Below are positions 9,566 to 16,953 of a DNA stretch of 34,374 nucleotides, in pieces. The notes beneath the pieces are model-generated. The model had not been told where the DNA came from, did not search any database, and saw only the letters and a list, made by a program, of their open reading frames with translations. The first letter of the stretch is position 1, and each line of letters starts with the position of its first letter. The DNA comes from an uncultured Ignavibacteriota bacterium (lineage in GTDB: Bacteria; Bacteroidota; Ignavibacteria; Tepidaquicellales; Tepidaquicellaceae), in assembly GCA_937915485.1 (NCBI GenBank), contig CALGII010000217.1:1-34374 (forward strand), in the 5' to 3' direction. The translations under genes were made by a program, and so were the position numbers.

Positions 9566-10289
9566 TACCGAGCATGCGTCCCGAATTTTCACCGTCACGT
9601 CTGTATGAATGGAAAAACTCCGCGTCCCTGAAAGTGCAAAATTCCGAACGCTCAATATTCTTTTCCGGCACTCCCGAATTCAGCAATTGATTGTAATTAT
9701 CTTTCACGAGGTCGATAAAGTACTTATTGTTCTTTTCAATTCTTGACTCAACCGGAAACTGGTCATAAACGAACTTGCCGACTTCAAAGTGTTCGGCTGA
9801 AATTGCAGGTCCGATGTATGCGAGCAATTCTTCCGGATGCAGGCGGTATCTCTCGCGAAGCGTAGTTACCATCTTACTCAGAATTCTCGAACGCGTTCCC
9901 TTCCATCCTGAATGTACGGCGGCAACCGTGTTAAAGGACGGGGAATAAATGAATATCGGAACACAGTCTGCGATGCTAATACCGAGGTATATGTCTCGTT
10001 TATCGGTATAGAGCCCGTCGGAGTCCTGAAAAAAATACGGGACTTCCGAATAATGAATATTGGCTGAATGAATTTGCCTCTGGTATGTTATCCTGTCAGA
10101 ATTAATTTTCAACTCTTCGAATAAGAGTTTCCGGTTTCTCTTAACGTTTTCGGGATTATCACCGACCGAAAAACTCTGATTGAAGAAAAACGGCGGTTTC
10201 GATATCGGCGAATGCTTGAGACTCACCGCGCAGACTAAGTCTTCGTATTTACTGAATATCGAAGGCTTGATGAATATATTATTATTCAT
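9537..10289 (-). CDS. pgeF: PgeF/YfiH-LACC1 family purine nucleoside phosphorylase-like protein
   Basis: Member of the YfiH/PgeF/LACC1 family, 250 residues. In E. coli the protein helps exclude wrong amino acids from peptidoglycan precursors, and related enzymes act on purine nucleosides. The three zinc/catalytic positions are visible: His in RQIHSANIHY, Cys in SIADCVPIFIYS and His in VAAVHSGWKGTRSRILSKM. The frame can be extended to a TTG at 10298, but ATG 10289 is preferred: it lies inside the end of arfB (ATGAATAA, an 8-base overlap), an arrangement typical of translational coupling. Its 3' end overlaps the MFS gene on the other strand. Confidence 0.9.
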   Translation of the reverse strand: MNNNIFIKPSIFSKYEDLVCAVSLKHSPISKPPFFFNQSFSVGDNPENVKRNRKLLFEELKINSDRITYQRQIHSANIHYSEVPYFFQDSDGLYTDKRDIYLGISIADCVPIFIYSPSFNTVAAVHSGWKGTRSRILSKMVTTLRERYRLHPEELLAYIGPAISAEHFEVGKFVYDQFPVESRIEKNNKYFIDLVKDNYNQLLNSGVPEKNIERSEFCTFRDAEFFHSYRRDGENSGRMLGIIGLRSDSF

Positions 10290-10692
10290 CGATTTCAAAA
10301 TCCTTTCTTCTAAATGACTTTTTGACGGAAACTATTTTCTTTCTGTTCAGCCTTTCGATTCTGGATGATGCCGTCGGCGAGGTCTTTCCCCTTTTCTTTT
10401 CTTTCCTTAACGCCTTCGCGATAAGTTCAGCGAATTTTTTCTTCACTTCGTTCTTGTTCATTATCTGAGAGCGTTCGCTTTGAGATGAAAGTTTAAGTAT
10501 TCCGTCCTTATCAGTGTAATTCTTTAGTTTACCGAGTATCAAGGATTTCTGCTCATCGGTGAGAGAACCTGAAGCGTGAACATCAAAGTATAATTCCACC
10601 TTTGTGGATACCTTGTTTACGTTTTGGCCTCCCTTACCGCCGCTTCTGACGGCTTTGAACACGGCTTCTTTTATCAAATCGTCGGAGATCAC
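10282..10692 (-). CDS. arfB: Alternative ribosome-rescue factor ArfB (peptidyl-tRNA hydrolase)
   Basis: Stand-alone GGQ-domain release factor of 136 residues, the length of ArfB/YaeJ. It frees peptides from ribosomes stalled at mRNA ends. The catalytic motif GGKGGQNVNKVSTKVEL holds GGQ at residues 21-23, and the C-terminal tail is Lys/Arg-rich (KKRGKTSP...RLNRKKIVSVKKSFRRK), as needed to enter the empty mRNA channel. The start is GTG at 10692; an in-frame TAA sits two codons upstream and there is no earlier ATG, which fixes this choice. It is first in a two-gene unit with pgeF and diverges from the TolB-like lipoprotein. Confidence 0.93.
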   Translation of the reverse strand: MISDDLIKEAVFKAVRSGGKGGQNVNKVSTKVELYFDVHASGSLTDEQKSLILGKLKNYTDKDGILKLSSQSERSQIMNKNEVKKKFAELIAKALRKEKKRGKTSPTASSRIERLNRKKIVSVKKSFRRKDFEIDE

Positions 10693-10794
10693 CCGTTAAT
10701 CAATAATTTATTCTTGTAAGATAAGAAAATTTTTCGAAAAGGCGAATTCATTTTATCTTTCATAACACGAAATTCTTTTATATTATTATTGTTA

Positions 10795-10802
10795 TACTTT
10801 TG
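10795..10802 (+). promoter_or_regulatory. TAnnTTTG -7 promoter element
   Basis: TACTTTTG matches the Bacteroidota -7 consensus exactly, 17 bases before the ATG at 10820. No clear TTG -33 element lies about 20 bases upstream, so the call is moderate. Confidence 0.4.
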
Positions 10803-10819
10803 AATCTAATATCTGATTA

Positions 10820-11800
10820 ATGAAGAAGATTATCATCTTATTGTTGATGGTTTTAACAGGGTGCAATTTTGTTTTATCTCAATCCGGAAAAATCGCATAC
10901 GTATCCGACAACAATAAATCGGGGTATTATCAAGTTTTCGTGATGAATGAAGACGGCACGGGAAAGAAACAGTTAACCGACATGGCGACAGATTGCTACT
11001 TCCCGAAATGGTCCCCCGACGGCTCCAAGATTGTGTTCAACACGGAAGACGGAAGAATTTTTTACATAGCCGACGTGAATACGGATACTCCCGCGGACCC
11101 GTACTATGTTTTCAGCGGCGAGCATCCTTCTTATGATTCCGACGGCGAGACAATTTTCTTTAATTCGGATTATGAAGGCGGTCTGACTATTTACGCGATG
11201 GCTCCGGGCGAACCCGAACCTTTCATGATATCGTATTTGAATTATTCCAATCAACAGAGATTATCACCCGACGGTTCAAAGATAGTCTTTTCAGCGTACT
11301 ATCAGAGCACGAAGGATATCATGCTCATTGATCTCGAAGACACTACGGAAAACAATCTGTACCAGATTAGTTCGGGAGACAACGCGGACCTTATGCCCGA
11401 CATATCATCAGACAATTATAAGATAGTATGGGCAAGTTTCAATAATAATCTTCAGGGAACGATTTACTTATTCGATAACGGCAAGGAAAAAGCAATTTCT
11501 AAAGGAATTGAAAGCGCGAATAAACCGAGATTTTCCCCCGACGACAGGACAATCGCGTTTGTTTCTATATCGAACACATCCGTGAAACTTTACACTATGG
11601 ACACGGAAGGAAACAACAAACAGAGTTACGACATACAGGGAGGGAGCGTCGCGAATTTTTCCTGGATTGACAACGAGAGGATTCTTTACGATGCCGAAAA
11701 TGGCAGCAACTACGAAGTCGGGATACTGAATGTAAAAACCGGAAAAAGCGAACTGCTGACAAAAAGCGGTTCTAACATGCATCCGGATTTTTTAAACTAA
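10820..11800 (+). CDS. TolB-like PD40 beta-propeller lipoprotein
   Basis: Predicted envelope lipoprotein of 326 residues. A signal peptide ends in the lipobox LTGC with Cys15. The rest is made of WD40-like/PD40 repeats as in the C-terminal domain of TolB: KIAYVSDN...YQVFVMNEDGTGKKQLT, FPKWSPDGSKIVFNT, QRLSPDGSKIVFSAYY, PRFSPDDRTIAFVS. It lacks the TolB N-terminal domain and there is no pal/tol gene nearby, so it is probably a binding or structural propeller and not TolB itself. metF starts 10 bases after it. Exact role unknown. Confidence 0.8.
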   Translation: MKKIIILLLMVLTGCNFVLSQSGKIAYVSDNNKSGYYQVFVMNEDGTGKKQLTDMATDCYFPKWSPDGSKIVFNTEDGRIFYIADVNTDTPADPYYVFSGEHPSYDSDGETIFFNSDYEGGLTIYAMAPGEPEPFMISYLNYSNQQRLSPDGSKIVFSAYYQSTKDIMLIDLEDTTENNLYQISSGDNADLMPDISSDNYKIVWASFNNNLQGTIYLFDNGKEKAISKGIESANKPRFSPDDRTIAFVSISNTSVKLYTMDTEGNNKQSYDIQGGSVANFSWIDNERILYDAENGSNYEVGILNVKTGKSELLTKSGSNMHPDFLN

Positions 11801-11810
11801 AAAATTTCAA

Positions 11811-12764
11811 TTGAAAGTAACAGAGCACATAGAAAAAGCGAAAGATCCTTTTATAAGTTTCGAAATTATTCCGCCGTTAAGAGGAGGGAATATAAATGAA
11901 ATATTCGAACTTGTAGAAGAACTTGTAAAACATCACCCGCCGTTCATCGACGTAACGTCACATTCGGCGGAAGTTCAGTACGACGAGACACCCGATGGAG
12001 GAATAAAAAAGAAAGTAAAAAGGAAAAGACCCGGAACAATCGGGCTCAGCGTTGCCATCAAGAACAAATACAACATCGACACCGTGCCGCATATTCTCTG
12101 CAGGGGCTTTACAAAAGAAGAGACGGAAGACGCGCTCATAGAACTGAATTATCTGGGCATCGAAAACGTTCTTGCGGTGCAGGGCGATGACAAGGGTTAT
12201 AAAAAACCCACCCCCGCGGGAAAGACGACCAACGAATATGCGATGGAACTCGTTGAGCAAATAAACAGCATGAACAGGGGGCAGTATTTGGAATCCGACC
12301 TTCTTGACGCCGCGGCAACGGATTTCTGCATTGGCGTGGCGGGTTATCCCGAAAAGCATTATGAGTCTCCCAACATGAAAGCAGATCTTGACGTTTTAAA
12401 GTCGAAGATAAAGGCAGGCGCCCACTATGCCGTAACCCAGATGTTTTACAAGAATAATTACTATTTCGATTTTCTCGGAATGTGCAGAAAAGCCGGAATT
12501 GAGATTCCCATAATTCCCGGCTTGAAGATTCTCACGTCGAAAAAACACCTCACGAGCCTTCCGAGAGACTTTTTCATAGACATTCCCGAAGAACTATACA
12601 ATGAGGTTATGGAGGCGAAGGATAAGCACATAATGGAAATTGGCGTTGAATGGGCTTGCAGGCAGGTTGAAGAATTATTAAACAACAAGGTGCCGTCCGT
12701 TCATTTTTACATACTTCAGAACGCAAAACCCGTAAATATGCTGTTTGATAAACTGAAATTGTAA
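11811..12764 (+). CDS. metF: 5,10-methylenetetrahydrofolate reductase
   Basis: FAD-dependent reductase that makes 5-methyltetrahydrofolate for methionine synthesis; 317 residues, a normal bacterial MetF length. The N-terminus (MKVTEHIEKAKDPFISFEIIPP) carries the catalytic Glu in SFEIIPP, followed by SHSAEVQY, ENVLAVQGDDKG (matching the LRGD loop that binds flavin) and GVAGYPEKHYESPN. The start is TTG at 11811; no ATG is available near the conserved N-terminus, which begins exactly there. It follows the propeller lipoprotein by 10 bases and is probably in its transcript. Confidence 0.93.
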   Translation: MKVTEHIEKAKDPFISFEIIPPLRGGNINEIFELVEELVKHHPPFIDVTSHSAEVQYDETPDGGIKKKVKRKRPGTIGLSVAIKNKYNIDTVPHILCRGFTKEETEDALIELNYLGIENVLAVQGDDKGYKKPTPAGKTTNEYAMELVEQINSMNRGQYLESDLLDAAATDFCIGVAGYPEKHYESPNMKADLDVLKSKIKAGAHYAVTQMFYKNNYYFDFLGMCRKAGIEIPIIPGLKILTSKKHLTSLPRDFFIDIPEELYNEVMEAKDKHIMEIGVEWACRQVEELLNNKVPSVHFYILQNAKPVNMLFDKLKL

Positions 12765-12810
12765 CTTCATTATCATTGAATATGTTTTTTTGTATGGTTA
12801 TATTTATTTT

Positions 12811-12870
12811 ATGAAAGAAATTAATTCATCCGGGTTTAAAATAATTTTCCACGATAAAAGTTTTTTTTAA
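12811..12870 (+). CDS. Possible 19-codon leader peptide
   Basis: A short frame opens with ATG 12811 and closes with TAA at 12868-12870, touching the first base of the terminator stem. The peptide is Phe/Lys-rich and ends KSFF. Its placement between metF and the terminator is that of an attenuator leader, but no ribosome-binding site stands out and chance is quite possible. Confidence 0.3.
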   Translation: MKEINSSGFKIIFHDKSFF

Positions 12871-12899
12871 AAAGTGTATCCGTCAAGATACACTTTTTT
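12869..12899 (+). terminator. Intrinsic terminator, metF/Nif3-like junction
   Basis: A perfect 12-bp stem (AAAAAGTGTATC with GATACACTTTTT) around a six-base loop, followed by T's. It stands about 105 bases after metF and ends four bases before the ATG of the next gene. It may end the metF transcript or act as an attenuator for the gene after it. Confidence 0.85.
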
Positions 12900-12902
12900 C
12901 TT

Positions 12903-13535
12903 ATGCATGCTGCAATGATTAATTTAGAAAAATTATTCGCTTACAAAGAATTAAAAACAATAGCGCCCGCAATCCACGGATATGAGACAAGAAACAAAGT
13001 AGTTGCATTCATTCCGTTAGGATATGTTGACAAACTTACATTCGACATGGCAAACGCAGGCGCGGGAAAAATCGGAAATTACACCGTGTGCTCTTTCAGG
13101 ATGAAGGGACTCGGCACTTTTATACCAGGAAAAACATCAAATCCTTTTTCCGGAAAAAAAGGAAAAATGTCGTTCGAGGAGGAAGTCAGGCTTGAAATGG
13201 AATGTCAGCCCGAATTTACTGAAAACGTAATTGACGCCTTATTGAACGGACATCCTTATGACGAACCCGTGTACGAAATTTTTAAGTTTAAGAGACGAAC
13301 AAAAACTCCTGCGGGTTACAGCATAGAGACAAGGAAAAAATATTCCCTTAAAGATTTGCTTATCAGACTCAACAGAAACGTCGAAGTTTTCAGCGGATTC
13401 ACATCGAGAAAACTCAGCAAATTTCTCGTCGTGTTTTCCGATATCAGCGAAAGGCACGAAGCAAAAGCAAGAGAGAAGAAACTTGAAGCAATAATATCAA
13501 TCGATAAATCAAAATATAAAATAAAATTATTATAA
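12903..13535 (+). CDS. Cut-down Nif3-family protein: insert (CutA/PII-like) domain only
   Basis: A 210-residue protein that I recognise as a relative of Nif3/YqfO. Residues 31-128 match the CutA/PII-like domain found inserted in many bacterial Nif3 proteins: KVVAFIP, NAGAGKIGNYTVCSF (52-65), GTFIPG (71-76), NPFSGKKGK and GHPYDEPVYEI (116-126). Residues 8-22 (EKLFAYKELKTIAP) look like the last bit of the normal N-terminal half. The rest of that half, with its HHP-type metal ligands, is missing, and the 80-residue C-terminus lacks the second metal site. It sits one base before a C4 zinc-ribbon gene, the usual neighbour of full-length nif3 in Bacteroidota, so position supports descent from nif3. 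ATG at 12915 (MINLEKLF) is an equally good start. Function unknown; a dinuclear metal enzyme is excluded by the missing ligands. Confidence 0.75.
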   Translation: MHAAMINLEKLFAYKELKTIAPAIHGYETRNKVVAFIPLGYVDKLTFDMANAGAGKIGNYTVCSFRMKGLGTFIPGKTSNPFSGKKGKMSFEEEVRLEMECQPEFTENVIDALLNGHPYDEPVYEIFKFKRRTKTPAGYSIETRKKYSLKDLLIRLNRNVEVFSGFTSRKLSKFLVVFSDISERHEAKAREKKLEAIISIDKSKYKIKLL

Positions 13536-13536
13536 A

Positions 13537-14385
13537 ATGGACGAATCAAATGATAACATTTTGGACGACAGCGAAGGTTTGAATGAAGAACCCGAAGGAA
13601 ACGAACCTGAGGAAGCAAATATATACGAATATTTCGAAGCCGAAATTGCATCAAACAAACCGAATTTTTCAAAGACGCTGCTTAGTTTATATGAACTGAC
13701 AAAAATTGACCAGGAACTCGCCGAAATAGACGAAGAAAAGGGCGATCTGCCTTTCAGGATTGAGAATCTTAAAGAAAAAATATCCGTAATCGAAAAGCAC
13801 CTTGAAGAGGATAAGACTAAACTGAAAAATTTCGAGACGGAAGAAAAAGCGCTGTTGAAAGAGAACAAAAACCTCGACGATAAGACAACTAAGTATGATG
13901 AACAAAAGTATAAGGCAAAGAGCAACAAGGAATACGATGAAATAACGAAGCAGATTGACGCGATGATCGAGTCGATACAAAAGAACGAGGCGCGGATTAA
14001 AGAACTTAAAGGTTATCAGGAAAATCTCGTGAAAGGAATTCTCGAAATGTCGAGGAATTTCGAAGAACTGAAAAACGAACTTAAAGAGGACATCTCGCAT
14101 TTGAATTCGCTTAATAAGCAGTTCGAAGAAGAGGAAGTTGAATTGACGGAAAAGCGGAAAGTTATTCTTGATAATCTCGATGAAAACCTGAAAAGCCTTT
14201 ACGAAAGAATTAACGGTTCGATGAAAGGCGAAGCAACCGCGATTGTGAGAAAAGGAAACTGCAGCGGATGCTACAATTCGGTTCCGCCCCAGAGAGAGAT
14301 TGAAATAAGGATGGCAGAGGATGTTTTCACCTGCCAGTCCTGCGGAAGAATACTCATAGACGAAACATTAATACCAAGTTCTTAA
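13537..14385 (+). CDS. Coiled-coil protein with C-terminal C4 zinc ribbon (COG1579 type)
   Basis: Protein of 282 residues: an acidic N-terminus rich in Glu and Asp, a long coiled coil (about 45-225, rich in Lys/Glu/Leu heptads, e.g. LPFRIENLKEKISVIEKHLEEDKTK), and a C-terminal zinc ribbon with two CxxC knuckles, CSGC and CQSC, about 24 residues apart. This is the COG1579 family, which binds nucleic acid in the members studied but has no settled role. ATG 13537 follows the Nif3-like stop by one base, so the two are cotranscribed. The rnpB RNA begins only about 5 bases beyond its stop codon. Confidence 0.85.
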   Translation: MDESNDNILDDSEGLNEEPEGNEPEEANIYEYFEAEIASNKPNFSKTLLSLYELTKIDQELAEIDEEKGDLPFRIENLKEKISVIEKHLEEDKTKLKNFETEEKALLKENKNLDDKTTKYDEQKYKAKSNKEYDEITKQIDAMIESIQKNEARIKELKGYQENLVKGILEMSRNFEELKNELKEDISHLNSLNKQFEEEEVELTEKRKVILDNLDENLKSLYERINGSMKGEATAIVRKGNCSGCYNSVPPQREIEIRMAEDVFTCQSCGRILIDETLIPSS

Positions 14386-14390
14386 TAATG

Positions 14391-14761
14391 CTGTTTTATT
14401 ACGGCGGCCGCGCTTGGGCTTAAGCCCGGTGAGGAAAGTCCGGACTCCATAAAAGCAGGGATGCCGGGAGAATATCCCGGGAAGGCGTTTCGCAAGAAAC
14501 GTTTTCAGAAAGTGTCACAGAAAGTATACCGTCCCGAAAGGGATAAGGGTGAAAGGGCAGGGTAAGAGCCTACCATTTAAAGAGCAATCTTTAAGATCGA
14601 CATACCTCATCCGGAGCAAATCCGAGTATAGGAAACTGAAGTTCTGCTTGCTTCATTAGTTTCCGGGGTAGGATGCAAAGAATGCACCAGCAATGGCGCA
14701 TCAAGATAAATGGCTGCCGCCCTGAATAAGGGCACAGAATCCGGCTTACAGGATAAAACAG
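14391..14761 (+). ncRNA. rnpB: RNase P RNA, bacterial class A
   Basis: The catalytic RNA of RNase P, which trims the 5' ends of tRNA precursors. Conserved core elements are in order: GAGGAAAGTCCGGACTCC (5' strand of P4, CR-I) at 14431, CACAGAAAGTATA (CR-II/III) near 14517, and ACAGAATCCGGCTTAC (3' strand of P4, CR-V) near 14734. P1 closes the molecule with CTGTTTTAT (14391-14399) pairing with ATAAAACAG (14753-14761); P2 pairs GGCGGC (14403-14408) with GCCGCC (14716-14721). Ends were set by the P1 helix. Length of about 371 fits class A. A strong terminator follows directly. Confidence 0.96.
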
Positions 14762-14768
14762 TTTGATG

Positions 14769-14798
14769 ACCGGTCAGGAAACTGACCGGTTATTTTTT
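14769..14798 (+). terminator. Intrinsic terminator of rnpB
   Basis: ACCGGTCAG and CTGACCGGT form a 9-bp stem with a GAAA tetraloop, followed by TATTTTTT. It ends rnpB on the plus strand. The stop codon of the converging nadA gene (14790-14792) lies at the base of the stem. Confidence 0.93.
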
Positions 14799-15770
14799 GC
14801 TCATTTCGAGCATTCTCTTAATCGGCACAAGAGCCTTTTCCTGAACAGACTTGTCAAGAATAATTTCGGGTTTTTTGTCTTTCATGCACAGGTACAATTT
14901 CTCGAGCGTGTTCAGTTTCATATACGGGCATTCATTGCAGGAACAATTCGCTTCTGGCGGAGCCTGAATGTATAGTTTACCCGGAGTCTGCTTTTCCATT
15001 TGATGAAGAATACCAGGTTCGGTTGCCACGATGAATTCTTTAGACGGATTGGACCCGACAAAATTGAGAAGCGCGCTTGTCGAGCCGACGAAGTCGGCAT
15101 TATCAAGAATATTCTGCTCGCATTCGGGATGCGCAATAAGTTTCGCTCCCGGATGCCTCAGTTTCAATTCGAGAATTTTACGTTCGCTGAAAGTTTCGTG
15201 AACAATGCAGGCGCCCTGCCAGAGCACCATATCCCTGCCCGTCGTCTTCGATATATACCTGCCGAGATTTTTATCGGGCGCAAAAATTATTTTCTGCGAT
15301 TCGGGTATCTGGCGAATTATTTTTTCGGCGTTTGAAGAAGTGCATATAATGTCCGATATCGCTTTAACTTCCGCGGAACAGTTTATATAACTTATTAAAA
15401 TATGTCCGGGATATTTTTCCTTGAACTTCAACAGCAAGTCAGCGGGACAGCCCTCCGCGAGAGAGCATCCGGCGTTTATATCTGGCAGAAGTACAAGTTT
15501 GTCCGGATTTAGAATTTTTGCCGTTTCCGCCATGAAATGGACGCCCGCGAACACTATTACATCCGCATTTGTCTTTTCAGCCGCCTGCGCCAATTGGAGA
15601 CTGTCTCCTATGTGGTCGGCAATATCCTGTATGTCAGGCTCCTGATAAAAGTGAGCAAGCAGTACCGCGTTCAGTTCTTTCTTTAGCCTGTAAATTTCGG
15701 AAATGAAAAACTCTTTCTGTTTTCCTTGAGACGCTTTGTCTTTTGCAGTTTTGTTTTTAATCGCCAGCAT
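14790..15770 (-). CDS. nadA: Quinolinate synthase
   Basis: Makes quinolinate from iminoaspartate and dihydroxyacetone phosphate in de novo NAD synthesis, using one oxygen-sensitive [4Fe-4S] cluster. The 326-residue product shows the family motifs: LLAHFYQEPDIQDIADHIGDS, VIVFAGVHFMAETAKIL, and the three cluster cysteines Cys102 (INAGCSLAEGC), Cys188 (LWQGACIVHE) and Cys281 (CNECPYMKLNTLE). ATG 15770 is chosen; the frame is open up to a TTG at 15914, but that 48-residue extension is hydrophobic/basic and not part of the family. nadB and nadC are not in the window. An inverted repeat lies directly before the start codon. Nearby Fe-S carrier genes (nfu, mrp) fit its need for a cluster. Confidence 0.96.
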   Translation of the reverse strand: MLAIKNKTAKDKASQGKQKEFFISEIYRLKKELNAVLLAHFYQEPDIQDIADHIGDSLQLAQAAEKTNADVIVFAGVHFMAETAKILNPDKLVLLPDINAGCSLAEGCPADLLLKFKEKYPGHILISYINCSAEVKAISDIICTSSNAEKIIRQIPESQKIIFAPDKNLGRYISKTTGRDMVLWQGACIVHETFSERKILELKLRHPGAKLIAHPECEQNILDNADFVGSTSALLNFVGSNPSKEFIVATEPGILHQMEKQTPGKLYIQAPPEANCSCNECPYMKLNTLEKLYLCMKDKKPEIILDKSVQEKALVPIKRMLEMSKK

Positions 15771-15772
15771 AT

Positions 15773-15799
15773 ATAATCTTAAACAATAATTTAGATTAT
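15773..15799 (-). promoter_or_regulatory. Inverted repeat before nadA
   Basis: ATAATCT and AGATTAT are perfect 7-bp arms separated by 13 bases, beginning three bases before the nadA ATG. It could be a repressor operator or a hairpin that covers the ribosome-binding region. AT-rich, so chance is possible. Confidence 0.35.
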
Positions 15800-15984
15800 C
15801 CCGTTTAAATATTAAATGGAATAAGTAAGTCGTCCTGTTATTGAGCAGCGCAATATTTTGAACAAACAAATCTACTGGCAAGAAATTCTTATATGTTTTT
15901 AGTTTCCCTGCCAATTATTAATTTATGCTTTATATTGAAGGGAAAACATCTCAAGGCTTCGACTGAAAAACCTTAAACCGATAA

Positions 15985-16683
15985 ATGATAAAAAAGGCGA
16001 TTATACTCGCGGCGGGATTCGGCACCCGTCTGAAACCGCTGACGGACAGCACTCCGAAGGCGCTCGTTCCGTTCAGGAACGGCACGATGATATCGTATCA
16101 GATTGAAAAACTGAAAGGATACGGGATTACGGACATTACGGTTAACGCCCATCATTTCGCGGAACAGGTTGAGAAATATTTTTCAGAGAACCATTTCGGT
16201 GTCAGTATAAACGTTATCAAAGAAGAAGTGATTTTAGGAACCGGCGGCGGAATACTGAATGCGGAAAAATATCTCGACGACGGCAGTAATGCCGCATTTC
16301 TCGCGATTAACGTCGACGTTTTCACGGATTTCGATTTCAAAAAAATTATCAACTATCACATCTCATCTGCAAACCTCGCGACTCTTCTCGTCCAGAAAAG
16401 AAAAACATCGCGCTATCTTGAACTTGACAAAAAAATGGAACTCGCAGGAAGAGTGAAATGCGAAACACCTGAGTACAACTTCTTTGCGTTCAACGGAGTA
16501 CATCTTATCTCAAATGAAATTTTCAGGCTGGGATATCCCGTGAAATATCTCGATATTATTGATATTTATCTTGACGCGGAAAGAATGCACGGCAGAACCG
16601 TTAAGGGTTACGACGCGGGTGAAAGTCTGTTTGAAGATATAGGAAAGATAAACGCTTACGAGAAATTCAAATCAGGCGACTGA
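15985..16683 (+). CDS. Sugar-1-phosphate nucleotidyltransferase, MurU-like
   Basis: Nucleotidyltransferase that would join a sugar 1-phosphate to a nucleoside triphosphate; 232 residues. The N-terminus has the full signature AAGFGTRLKPLTDSTPKALVP (NTP binding and catalytic Lys), then TVNAHHFAEQVEKYF and EEVILGTGGGILNA. The short length without a C-terminal beta-helix and the TGGGI segment are closest to MurU (N-acetylmuramate 1-phosphate uridylyltransferase, peptidoglycan recycling), but a GDP-mannose-type role is not excluded. The metal-binding Asp is in INVDVFTDFDF, where the usual NGD is NVD. No amgK-like kinase is beside it. It overlaps the converging nfu gene by 12 bases. Confidence 0.75.
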   Translation: MIKKAIILAAGFGTRLKPLTDSTPKALVPFRNGTMISYQIEKLKGYGITDITVNAHHFAEQVEKYFSENHFGVSINVIKEEVILGTGGGILNAEKYLDDGSNAAFLAINVDVFTDFDFKKIINYHISSANLATLLVQKRKTSRYLELDKKMELAGRVKCETPEYNFFAFNGVHLISNEIFRLGYPVKYLDIIDIYLDAERMHGRTVKGYDAGESLFEDIGKINAYEKFKSGD

Positions 16684-16908
16684 TTCCACCCTCACTATAT
16701 CGGGGAATTCGGACATTAACTGACGTTCTATGCCCGCTCTCAGCGTCATGAGATTCAGCGGACACGTATTGCACGCTCCCAGAAGTCTTATTGAAACAAT
16801 GTTATCCTCCGATATGCTTACCGCTTCGACATCACCGCCGTCTATTTGAAGATAGGGACGGATTTTCTTGAGCGTTTTCTCAATATTGTCAATACTAAGT
16901 TCAGACAT
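16672..16908 (-). CDS. NifU-type Fe-S cluster carrier (Nfu domain only)
   Basis: A 78-residue single-domain Nfu protein. LKKIRPYLQIDGGDVEAV is the N-terminal signature and CNTC (Cys46, Cys49) in LLGACNTCPLN is the cluster-binding pair, with the family's typical spacing. It would carry a [4Fe-4S] cluster between paired subunits to client enzymes such as NadA. It follows the mrp gene by 45 bases in the same direction, and the pair of Fe-S assembly genes is common in this phylum. Confidence 0.9.
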   Translation of the reverse strand: MSELSIDNIEKTLKKIRPYLQIDGGDVEAVSISEDNIVSIRLLGACNTCPLNLMTLRAGIERQLMSEFPDIVRVESVA

Positions 16909-16953
16909 ATCTCAAAATAGTCAGATTGCATCAATTAAAACATGCGAATATTT

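Noticed and set aside
10820..11800. tolB call for the propeller lipoprotein
   Set aside because: The TolB N-terminal domain is missing, a lipobox is present, and no tol/pal genes are nearby.
15771..15914. 48-residue N-terminal extension of nadA from a TTG at 15914
   Set aside because: The extension is not part of the quinolinate synthase family, uses a TTG, and covers the inverted repeat; ATG 15770 gives the normal protein.
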